From: UBA4742 sp037138595
GTDB taxonomy: Bacteria > Actinomycetota > Acidimicrobiia > Acidimicrobiales > Acidimicrobilacustridaceae
Direction of reading: 5' to 3'
Length of the DNA: 23,137 bases
Assembly: GCA_037138595.1 (NCBI GenBank)
Contig: JBAXIB010000030.1
Location: 1-23,137, forward strand
Part shown: piece after piece, positions 15,768-22,171 of the stretch
Position numbering within the stretch: the first letter of the stretch is position 1
Layout of the letters: every line of letters begins with the position of its first letter
The notes under the pieces: generated by a model
Seen by the model: only the letters and a program-made list of their open reading frames with translations
What the model was told of the DNA's origin: nothing
Database searches by the model: none
Made by a program: the position numbers and the translations under genes

Positions 15768-17156
15768 CCAGTTGGGGTCATCGGCAACCTCGTTGCCAAA
15801 AGAGTCGCGACCGTCATCGTCGTCAAGATGGTCATGTTGATCGTCGTCTTCTCGACCGCCCTGTTCAGCGCGCTCGCGCATGAGTGGTCGCGCCGCGCCC
15901 ACTACGTAGAGCGAACCGGCAATGAGGACCATGTCATCGGCAACCGAGGCGTTTAACGCGCGATCAATTGCGTTTCGAACCGTTCCACCATCTTCGACTT
16001 GCGCGCCGAGCTCAAGCGCTGCTCGCACAATTTCCGTCGACGGCAAGCCGCGCGGCGATGGCGCGGTGCACGCGACCACCAAGTCATAAGCCGTCACGTC
16101 GAGTGCCTCCAGCATGCTGTTGATGTCACGGCCTGCCAGGAGCCCTACGACCAACGTTCGACGCCCGCTTACTTCGAAATCTTCGGCGATCGACTCCGCA
16201 GCAACTTGTGCTCCAGTCGGATTGTGCGCGCCGTCGATGACCACCAGCGGACTGCGGCCCACAATCTCAAGACGACCCGGGATAGTCAGACCGGCGAATG
16301 CCTGGTCCACCACATCTTCATCAAGTCCTCGACCAAAAAATGCTTCGACTGCCGCGATGGCAACCGCAGCATTAGCTGATTGATGCGCGCCAAGCACCGG
16401 GATAAAGACCTGCTCGTGTGAACTCAACGGTGTATGCACGTCGATCAAGCGACCACCTACCGCAGATAAATCTTGGTCGACCCCGAAATCAACACCTCGA
16501 GCCCATGTCTGACGAGGGTGGCGCGGGGCAACAATCGACAGCAACTCTTCATCGTGTTCACCAAGGATCGCGAACGAACCTTCTTTCACGATTCCCGCCT
16601 TTTCCGTGGCAATCGCTCGGCGCCAGTCGCCAATACCGTCGGAATGGTCAAACCCGACGTTGGTGATGACCGCTATGTCGGCATCAACGACATTGGTCGC
16701 ATCGAACTGTCCCAATAATCCGACTTCGATCACGGCCACATCGACCGCGACCAGCGCGAACCGAGCGAAGGCCGCTGCTGTCACCAGCTCAAACCAACTT
16801 GGGGTTATTCCTGCGACTTGCTCAACCGCGGCCACGTCGCTGATCGCCTCGGCGAGGTCGTCGTCGCTTATCGAGTTACCGTTCCAAGCAATACGTTCGT
16901 TCAGCGCTTCAAGATGCGGGCTCGTATAGGTACCGACGTTCAGCCCGCTCTCGACCAGCAATGCGGTGGCCATTCGAGCGACGGAACCTTTTCCGTTGGT
17001 GCCAGTGATGTGAATAACGGGAAATGCCCGATGGGGGTCGCCAAGCACCTCCATCAGGCGGTGCATGTGATCGAGCGACAACCCTTCGATCTTGCCCGCA
17101 TTCACTTCAAGGTTTTGGTGTCGGTCCAAATACGCGATCGCGTCGTCAAGATTCAT
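15726..17156 (-). CDS. folC: Folylpolyglutamate synthase / dihydrofolate synthase
   Basis: This 476-residue Mur-ligase-family enzyme adds glutamate to (dihydro)pteroate or folates using ATP. The P-loop is ITGTNGKGS (G52-x-x-G55-K56-G57-S58). Other family marks are TYTSPHLEALNERIAWNG, VIEVGLLGQFDATN, ITNVGFDHSDGIG, EKAGIVKEG and VIDGAHNP. The catalytic fold ends near residue 430. After it comes a 46-residue, strongly acidic, low-complexity tail (many Asp/Glu) that the family does not need. The last 13 codons and stop of that tail lie inside ndk on the opposite strand. The start ATG is 50 nt after clpX, with a strong hairpin in between and no clear Shine-Dalgarno. Confidence 0.95.
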   Translation of the reverse strand: MNLDDAIAYLDRHQNLEVNAGKIEGLSLDHMHRLMEVLGDPHRAFPVIHITGTNGKGSVARMATALLVESGLNVGTYTSPHLEALNERIAWNGNSISDDDLAEAISDVAAVEQVAGITPSWFELVTAAAFARFALVAVDVAVIEVGLLGQFDATNVVDADIAVITNVGFDHSDGIGDWRRAIATEKAGIVKEGSFAILGEHDEELLSIVAPRHPRQTWARGVDFGVDQDLSAVGGRLIDVHTPLSSHEQVFIPVLGAHQSANAAVAIAAVEAFFGRGLDEDVVDQAFAGLTIPGRLEIVGRSPLVVIDGAHNPTGAQVAAESIAEDFEVSGRRTLVVGLLAGRDINSMLEALDVTAYDLVVACTAPSPRGLPSTEIVRAALELGAQVEDGGTVRNAIDRALNASVADDMVLIAGSLYVVGAARPLMRERAEQGGREDDDQHDHLDDDDGRDSFGNEVADDPNWLQGGEEDGDFSLS

Positions 17157-17178
17157 GATCTATCGACGATACCGGAGC

Positions 17179-17211
17179 CCTGATAGGCCTTCGCACCGCG
17201 AAGAAATCAGG
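17179..17211 (-). promoter_or_regulatory. Two-tier hairpin between clpX and folC
   Basis: Read on the minus strand: CCTGAT, TT, CTTCGC, GGT, GCGAAG, GCCT, ATCAGG. The inner stem is 6 bp with a 3-nt loop and the outer stem is 6 bp, separated by a small internal loop. The clpX stop codon lies in the outer stem. No T-run follows (next bases GCTCC), so it is not a classic intrinsic terminator. It could be an RNA-stability or processing element or an attenuator. Confidence 0.6.
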
Positions 17212-18481
17212 ATGCAGCACGCCTCGGCCGCGGCTGTGCGACTGTGGCTGTGCGAGGGATCAGGGTCGGGTTGACCTTGTCGAGCACCACGTCTCGATCT
17301 ATGACGACCTTTGCGACATCATCTCGACTCGGCAACTCATACATCACTGACACCAGTACCTCTTCGAGAATCGCCCGCAAACCGCGAGCGCCGGTGCCTC
17401 GCAACAACGCCAAATCGGCGATCGCATTGAGGGCGTCTTCGGTGAATTCGAGTTCGACATCTTCGAGTTCGAAGAACTTCTTGTACTGCTTCACAAGGGC
17501 ATTGCGAGGTTCAACGAGGATGCGAACCAACGCTTCTTGGTCAAGGCTGCTGACGGCGCCGATAACCGGAAGTCGACCGATGAACTCAGGGATTAGACCG
17601 AACTTGAGCAGATCTTCGGGAAGTACCTGTGCGTACAACTGGCCGACATCAGACATGTTTGTGCTGCGAAGTTCGGCATTGAAGCCAATGCCATTGTGTC
17701 CGACTCGGCTTTCAATGATCTTGTCGATTCCCGCGAATGCTCCACCGCAGATGAACAAAATGTTCGTGGTGTCGATCTGGATGAACTCTTGGTGCGGGTG
17801 CTTGCGTCCACCTTGCGGCGGAACCGAAGCTGTAGTGCCTTCAAGGATTTTGAGGAGCGCCTGCTGAACGCCCTCGCCCGAGACGTCACGAGTGATCGAT
17901 GGGTTTTCGCTCTTGCGGGCGACCTTGTCGATTTCGTCGATATAGATAATTCCTGTCTCGGCCTTTTTGACGTCATAGTCAGCGGCTTGGATCAGCTTAA
18001 GCAAAATGTTCTCGACGTCCTCACCGACGTAACCCGCTTCGGTGAGCGCGGTGGCGTCAGCAATCGCGAATGGCACGTTCAACATTCGAGCCAACGTTTG
18101 AGCAAGCAACGTCTTGCCGCAACCGGTCGGGCCGAGCAGCATGATGTTCGATTTCGCTAGTTCGACATCCACGTCGTGACCGGCACCGAACTGGACCCGC
18201 TTGTAATGGTTGTAGACAGCCACCGCAAGGATCTTCTTCGCTGGGTCCTGGCCGATGATGTAATCGTTTAGGAACTCAAAAATTTCTCGCGGCTTCGGGA
18301 GCTCATCAAACCGAAGGTCGCTCGTTTCAGCCAACTCTTCTTCGATGATCTCGTTACAGAGGTCGATGCACTCATCGCAGATATAGACACCAGGTCCAGC
18401 GATGAGCTTTTTGACCTGCTTTTGCGACTTGCCACAGAACGAGCACTTGAGAAGCTCTCCCCCGTCTCCGAACTTTGCCAC
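17207..18481 (-). CDS. clpX: ATP-dependent Clp protease unfoldase subunit ClpX
   Basis: This 424-residue AAA+ unfoldase feeds substrates to ClpP. The N-terminal zinc-binding domain has C13-x2-C16 and C35-x2-C38. Walker A is GPTGCGKT (117-124), Walker B IIYIDE (178-183), and the pore loop GYVGED (150-155). The ClpP-docking tripeptide IGF is present in GHNGIGFNAE. The GTG start at 18481 is well supported by a perfect GGAGG 7 nt upstream, one of the best ribosome-binding sites in the window. It follows clpP by 50 nt. The C-terminus has a short basic tail, QPRPRRAAS, right before the hairpin. Confidence 0.97.
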   Translation of the reverse strand: MAKFGDGGELLKCSFCGKSQKQVKKLIAGPGVYICDECIDLCNEIIEEELAETSDLRFDELPKPREIFEFLNDYIIGQDPAKKILAVAVYNHYKRVQFGAGHDVDVELAKSNIMLLGPTGCGKTLLAQTLARMLNVPFAIADATALTEAGYVGEDVENILLKLIQAADYDVKKAETGIIYIDEIDKVARKSENPSITRDVSGEGVQQALLKILEGTTASVPPQGGRKHPHQEFIQIDTTNILFICGGAFAGIDKIIESRVGHNGIGFNAELRSTNMSDVGQLYAQVLPEDLLKFGLIPEFIGRLPVIGAVSSLDQEALVRILVEPRNALVKQYKKFFELEDVELEFTEDALNAIADLALLRGTGARGLRAILEEVLVSVMYELPSRDDVAKVVIDRDVVLDKVNPTLIPRTATVAQPRPRRAAS

Positions 18482-18531
18482 GTTGTTTCCTCCGGAATCG
18501 GACTGCAGGGTTGGTGAACGAATTGGCTAAA

Positions 18532-19173
18532 TCAGCGAACGGCGGTGATCGGACCACTGGTATCAGCCAGAGACCGAGCACTAATGACCTCATCGATAAT
18601 GCCGTATTCCTTTGCTTGTTCTGCAGACATTACAAAGTCGCGGTCGGTATCTTGGTGGATCTTCTCGACTGGCTGGCCGGTATGGGCTGCCAAAATGTCC
18701 TCGAGCATGCCTCGCATCCGCAGGATTTCCTTAGCTGCGAGTTCAATATCGGTGACCTGGCCCTGTGATTGCGCATACGGCTGATGGATCAAGATTCGGG
18801 CGTGGGGCAGTGCCATCCGCTTGCCGGGTGTACCGGCCGCGAGCAGCACAGCGGCCGCCGAAGCAGCTTGGCCAAAACAAATCGTCGAGATGTCGGCCTT
18901 GATGAACGACATCGTGTCGTAAATCGCGAACAACGCGGTGATGTCGCCACCAGGCGAGTTGATATAGATGCTGATGTCTTTATCGGGGTTCTCGGACTCA
19001 AGGTGCAACAGTTGGGCGCAGGTCAGATTTGCCACCGTGTCATCGATCGGCGTGCCGATGAAGATGATGTTTTCTTTGAGCAAACGCGAATACATGTCAT
19101 AGGTCTTCGTCATTCCCCGGTTGTCTGTTTCATAGACCGTGGGGTTTGGGATGTAATTGCGAATGTCGCTCAC
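18532..19173 (-). CDS. clpP: ATP-dependent Clp protease proteolytic subunit (ClpP2-like)
   Basis: This 213-residue serine peptidase assembles into heptameric rings and degrades substrates delivered by ClpX. The catalytic triad is complete: S105 in GQAASAAAVLL, H130 in RILIHQP and a late Asp, probably D179, in DTDRDF. The active-site context AASAAAVLLAAGTPGKRMALP resembles the ClpP2 type of mycobacteria rather than ClpP1 (AASMGEFLL). Many actinobacteria have clpP1-clpP2 in tandem here; this locus has one. The GTG start overlaps the tig stop as GTGA (19173/19170), so synthesis is coupled to trigger factor. Confidence 0.96.
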   Translation of the reverse strand: MSDIRNYIPNPTVYETDNRGMTKTYDMYSRLLKENIIFIGTPIDDTVANLTCAQLLHLESENPDKDISIYINSPGGDITALFAIYDTMSFIKADISTICFGQAASAAAVLLAAGTPGKRMALPHARILIHQPYAQSQGQVTDIELAAKEILRMRGMLEDILAAHTGQPVEKIHQDTDRDFVMSAEQAKEYGIIDEVISARSLADTSGPITAVR

Positions 19174-20600
19174 TTGGTGCCTTCTTCGGTGTCGGTCTCG
19201 GCGTCAGTTGTACCCGCCACTTCGATTGAATCCTCGACGCTATCGGCATCAACGGCGTCTGCGACGGACGGTGCCGGATCAAGCTCAGGCGGCGGCTCGA
19301 GGTCAGCTCGGTCAATCACATTGCCTTCTTCGTCGACGATCTCCACCGTTTCGATGATGAACGCCATGGCTTTGCCTCGAGCAATATCGCCTTTCAGCGC
19401 CGATACCTGATCTGCCTCTTCGAACTGCTTACGAACTGCAGTCGGTTTGAGTTGCAACTGTTCGGCGATTTTGGCGTATTCGGCTTCGAGTTCGTCGTCG
19501 TTGACCTCGATGTGCTCGGCTTCGACTACCGCTCGCAATGCAAGGTCGAACTTCGCGGATCGTCGGGCCGTGTCACGAAGACTTTCAATGAAATCCTCGC
19601 TGTCTTGCCCGCTATTAGCCAGCCATTGGTCGAGCGTCATTCCCTGAGCTTGCAAACGCATCGCGAAATCTTGCAGGCGCTGCTGCATCTCACCCGAAAC
19701 GAGCGCATCAGGGATGTCAACATCGACAAGGTCAGCAAGCGCGTCACTCGCCTTATCGTTGATCGACATCTGGGCTTGCATTTTACGAACCATGGTCATG
19801 CGAGATGCGAGGTCGTCGCGCAATTCCGCGATGGTGGTGAATTCCGACGCTACGCCTGCCCACTCGTCAGTAGGTTCGGGCAACACGCGTTCTTTTACGT
19901 CTTTGACCTTGACTGAGAAGTGCAATGGGTCGTCGTCAGGATCAGGATGATCAGCGTCAAACTCGATGGCGTTTCCTGCTGATACACCTACAAGTGCTTC
20001 GTCGAGTTCAGGCACGATTCCGCCGCTACCTATTTCGTAGGAGTAGTCCTGCGCGGTCAGACCTTCGAGCGGCTCGTCGTTTTGTGAACCGTGAATGTCA
20101 ATCGTGGCGTAGTCACCTTCGACCGCGGCCCGGTCGACAAGAACCAGGTCGGCGTGTTGTGCGCGCATTCGATCGATTTGAATATCGATTTCTTCATCGC
20201 TCGCCACCGGTGCCGGGATGGTGATCCGCAGACTTTCATAGCCAGGTACTTGAACGATCGGGCGAACTTCAACCACGGCTTCGAATGCCACTGGTCCTTC
20301 TTCTTCGCCATCGGTGATGTTGATCTCGGGCGCAGCGATGACGTCAACGTCAAGTTCACTCACGGCCTTGGCGTAGTAATCCGGGATCGCTTCGCGTAAT
20401 GCTTCGCTGCGAGCCACACCGACTTCGAGTCTCGCTTCGAGCAGTCGGCGCGGAGCCTTGCCTCGCCGAAACCCAGGGATGTTCACCTCCCGGGCGATCT
20501 TTCGAAACGCGGCATCGATAGCCTTTTCGAATTCTTGCTCATCGACCTCAATCGAGAGCTTGACTTTGTTGTCTTCGAGTTCCTCTACGGACGTGTTCAC
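19170..20600 (-). CDS. tig: Trigger factor chaperone
   Basis: This 476-residue ribosome-associated chaperone and peptidyl-prolyl isomerase binds L23 at the exit tunnel. The ribosome-binding signature GFRRGKAPRRLLEARL lies at about residues 43-58. The FKBP-type isomerase domain covers about 150-235 (GDYATIDIHG, YEIGSGGIVPELDEALVG), and the helical C-terminal domain follows. The last 55 or so residues are an acidic disordered tail, common in actinobacterial trigger factors. I chose GTG at 20600 because VNTSVEELEDNKVKL matches the usual start; an ATG at 20630 is in frame, but its GGAG touches the codon directly. No Shine-Dalgarno precedes the GTG, while a TACACT box lies 8 nt upstream. It is the first gene of tig-clpP-clpX-folC. 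Confidence 0.95.
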   Translation of the reverse strand: MNTSVEELEDNKVKLSIEVDEQEFEKAIDAAFRKIAREVNIPGFRRGKAPRRLLEARLEVGVARSEALREAIPDYYAKAVSELDVDVIAAPEINITDGEEEGPVAFEAVVEVRPIVQVPGYESLRITIPAPVASDEEIDIQIDRMRAQHADLVLVDRAAVEGDYATIDIHGSQNDEPLEGLTAQDYSYEIGSGGIVPELDEALVGVSAGNAIEFDADHPDPDDDPLHFSVKVKDVKERVLPEPTDEWAGVASEFTTIAELRDDLASRMTMVRKMQAQMSINDKASDALADLVDVDIPDALVSGEMQQRLQDFAMRLQAQGMTLDQWLANSGQDSEDFIESLRDTARRSAKFDLALRAVVEAEHIEVNDDELEAEYAKIAEQLQLKPTAVRKQFEEADQVSALKGDIARGKAMAFIIETVEIVDEEGNVIDRADLEPPPELDPAPSVADAVDADSVEDSIEVAGTTDAETDTEEGTK

Positions 20601-20608
20601 GGGTGCAG

Positions 20609-20614
20609 AGTGTA
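20609..20614 (-). promoter_or_regulatory. Candidate -10 box of a leaderless tig transcript
   Basis: On the minus strand TACACT ends 8 nt before the tig GTG, inside the 42-bp gap after the HNH gene. It matches TAnnnT and the spacing would place the transcription start at or beside the start codon. The -35 region (around 20637-20632, TCTGGA) is poor. Confidence 0.35.
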
Positions 20615-20642
20615 CCGGGCGCTGGCCCATCTCCAGACCGGG

Positions 20643-21650
20643 TTATTCGCAGGCGATTCCGTCACCGTCGCGATCAAGTCCAGACCGGTATCCGGGCTGA
20701 CCAGTGTGCAGCGGGGCGACACCGGCCGCACGCGCTGCAGTGCAGTTGGCAAAGTAGGTCGTACTGGCGACGCCTGGTTGAGACGAAGCGCTGGCGCTCG
20801 GTGCAGTCGTTACTGGAGTCACCGGAATTGTGGTGGGCGTGGGCGACAGCGAGAACATGGTCCCCGGTGGGCACGTGTCCAACATCTGGCCAAGTGCATC
20901 TCGCTCAGCTGACGTTGCCGAAAGGTCCCACCGTATTTTGATCGCAGTCCAGCGTTGCGCGTACTCACACCACGTCCCTTGTTGAACGGGTCGCCATTGG
21001 TTTGGAGGTGACGCGCCTTTGGAACGGTTCGCTGAAGCCGACACGGCCCAAAGGTCGAACTGGTCATTGGCATACTGCCGGCGTTGCGTCGCGTCCCAAG
21101 ACCATCCACCCGAAATGTGTGCGTTTTCGAGCGGAACCACATGGTCGATGTCGAGCTCGCTTGGGTTTGAAGTCATAAACCCGTCGTATGCCGAAATCCA
21201 ATTTCCCGACACGACTTTGCATCCTGCTGCCACGTTCGCAGGGATGGTCGAAGCCGCCTTCAACGCCTGCTGTCTTGCGTCGCAACCATCACCGTCAATG
21301 TCATCCCAATGGTGCCAGTCGTCGCGCCGATAGTCCGCACCGGTGTGCGGATCGTCGTTTATGGACAGCGGAGCAAGAAATTCTCGAACATCAGCGGTGC
21401 CAGAGGCAGCACTAGACGTCGGCGAACTGGGGATCCCCGAATCGATCGATGTCGTCGGCGCGTTCATCACTTCGGAAGTTGGCATTGACTCGGTCGAATT
21501 CGATCCACCCGACGCGGCGCGGCTGGCTTGGTCGGTTGATGCTGTCGACGAGCAACCGGCCAACATCGTGAACGTGGCGATGGCAAACACTGCGGTAAAT
21601 CGGCGAAAGCCGAGCCGTCGCCAAAAGCGCGCCGAGTCGGCCTCAAGCAT
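20643..21650 (-). CDS. Secreted HNH nuclease lipoprotein with C-terminal excalibur domain
   Basis: This protein has 335 residues from the ATG at 21650, chosen because GAGGG lies 8 nt upstream and the signal peptide then has normal length; the frame is open to 21731. Signal peptide: basic RRLGFRR, a hydrophobic core, then the lipobox LAGC with C33 as the lipidation site. A Ser/Thr-rich linker (34-90) leads to a nuclease domain: DDWHHWDDIDGDGCDARQ (111-127), DIDHVVPLENAH with H170 as likely general base, and SANRSKGASP (N208, K211). This is the layout of secreted actinobacterial HNH nucleases. After a Thr/Pro linker comes an excalibur domain (299-335, YFANCTAARAAGVAP ... DRDGDGIACE), a calcium-binding-like motif seen in surface nucleases. 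It probably degrades extracellular DNA for nutrients or competition (inference). It lies 42 bp upstream of tig on the same strand. Confidence 0.85.
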   Translation of the reverse strand: MLEADSARFWRRLGFRRFTAVFAIATFTMLAGCSSTASTDQASRAASGGSNSTESMPTSEVMNAPTTSIDSGIPSSPTSSAASGTADVREFLAPLSINDDPHTGADYRRDDWHHWDDIDGDGCDARQQALKAASTIPANVAAGCKVVSGNWISAYDGFMTSNPSELDIDHVVPLENAHISGGWSWDATQRRQYANDQFDLWAVSASANRSKGASPPNQWRPVQQGTWCEYAQRWTAIKIRWDLSATSAERDALGQMLDTCPPGTMFSLSPTPTTIPVTPVTTAPSASASSQPGVASTTYFANCTAARAAGVAPLHTGQPGYRSGLDRDGDGIACE

Positions 21651-21887
21651 TGGTTCGACCCTCGTTTGCGTCGTCACGGCTCCACCATCTGTAGTCGCTA
21701 ACCCAACGCCGCGCGTGCACATTCGCGACAAACCGTTTCAATCCGTCGCAATGCGAAACAAAAGTGTCCTCAACCGCGGTTCGCTAGCGCACGCCTTGCA
21801 GGCTGAATTGCGGGGTGGTTTGCGTGTCACACGCTCCCAGTACGTTTGCCCTGAACGTTGGTCTGATGAGCGAGAAAGTGAGATGGC
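21651..21887. other. Divergent intergenic region, HNH lipoprotein / zinc-ribbon gene
   Basis: This 237-bp region has no supported gene. The only clear symmetry is the 8-bp palindrome CGCTAGCG at 21782-21789. I found no promoter pair I would defend for either side. Confidence 0.3.
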
Positions 21888-22100
21888 ATGGCTTCAGATG
21901 CATCAAACAGTTGCCCCATGTGCGGCGAAACAGTCTGGTATTCGCTCTGCGACGCATGCGGCTATCCACAGTCAAACAAAGGCGAAAGTACCGGCGGCAA
22001 TGGCGATGACGATGGCAACGACGAAAGTGGCGATGACGACGAAGGCGGGTACGGCGCTGGTGCAGATGAGTCGAGCGAAGACGGTTCAAGCGAGTTCTGA
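21888..22100 (+). CDS. Small zinc-ribbon protein with acidic Gly/Asp/Ser tail
   Basis: This 70-residue ORF encodes C9-x2-C12 and C21-x2-C24 in SCPMCGETVWYSLCDACGYP, a compact treble-clef or zinc-ribbon pair. A 40-residue tail of Gly, Asp, Glu and Ser (DDDGNDESGDDDEGG) follows. No membrane segment is present. I do not recognise a family. Two regularly spaced CxxC pairs in a short frame are unlikely by chance, but the upstream GTGAGA is a weak ribosome-binding site and the tail is low-complexity, so a spurious ORF cannot be excluded. It lies 71 bp before the propeller gene on the same strand and could be in one transcript with it. Confidence 0.5.
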   Translation: MASDASNSCPMCGETVWYSLCDACGYPQSNKGESTGGNGDDDGNDESGDDDEGGYGAGADESSEDGSSEF

Positions 22101-22171
22101 CCAAGGCTCTCGCCTTTGCGATCGCGACTAGGTTGGCGAAGTCCCCGCCCCAGATGCCTAAGGATATTTCG

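Noticed and set aside
21343..22131. A 262-codon plus-strand open frame across the HNH gene start and the zinc-ribbon gene
   Set aside because: It is antisense to the lipoprotein signal-peptide region and out of frame with the CxxC module; the product has no recognisable domain.
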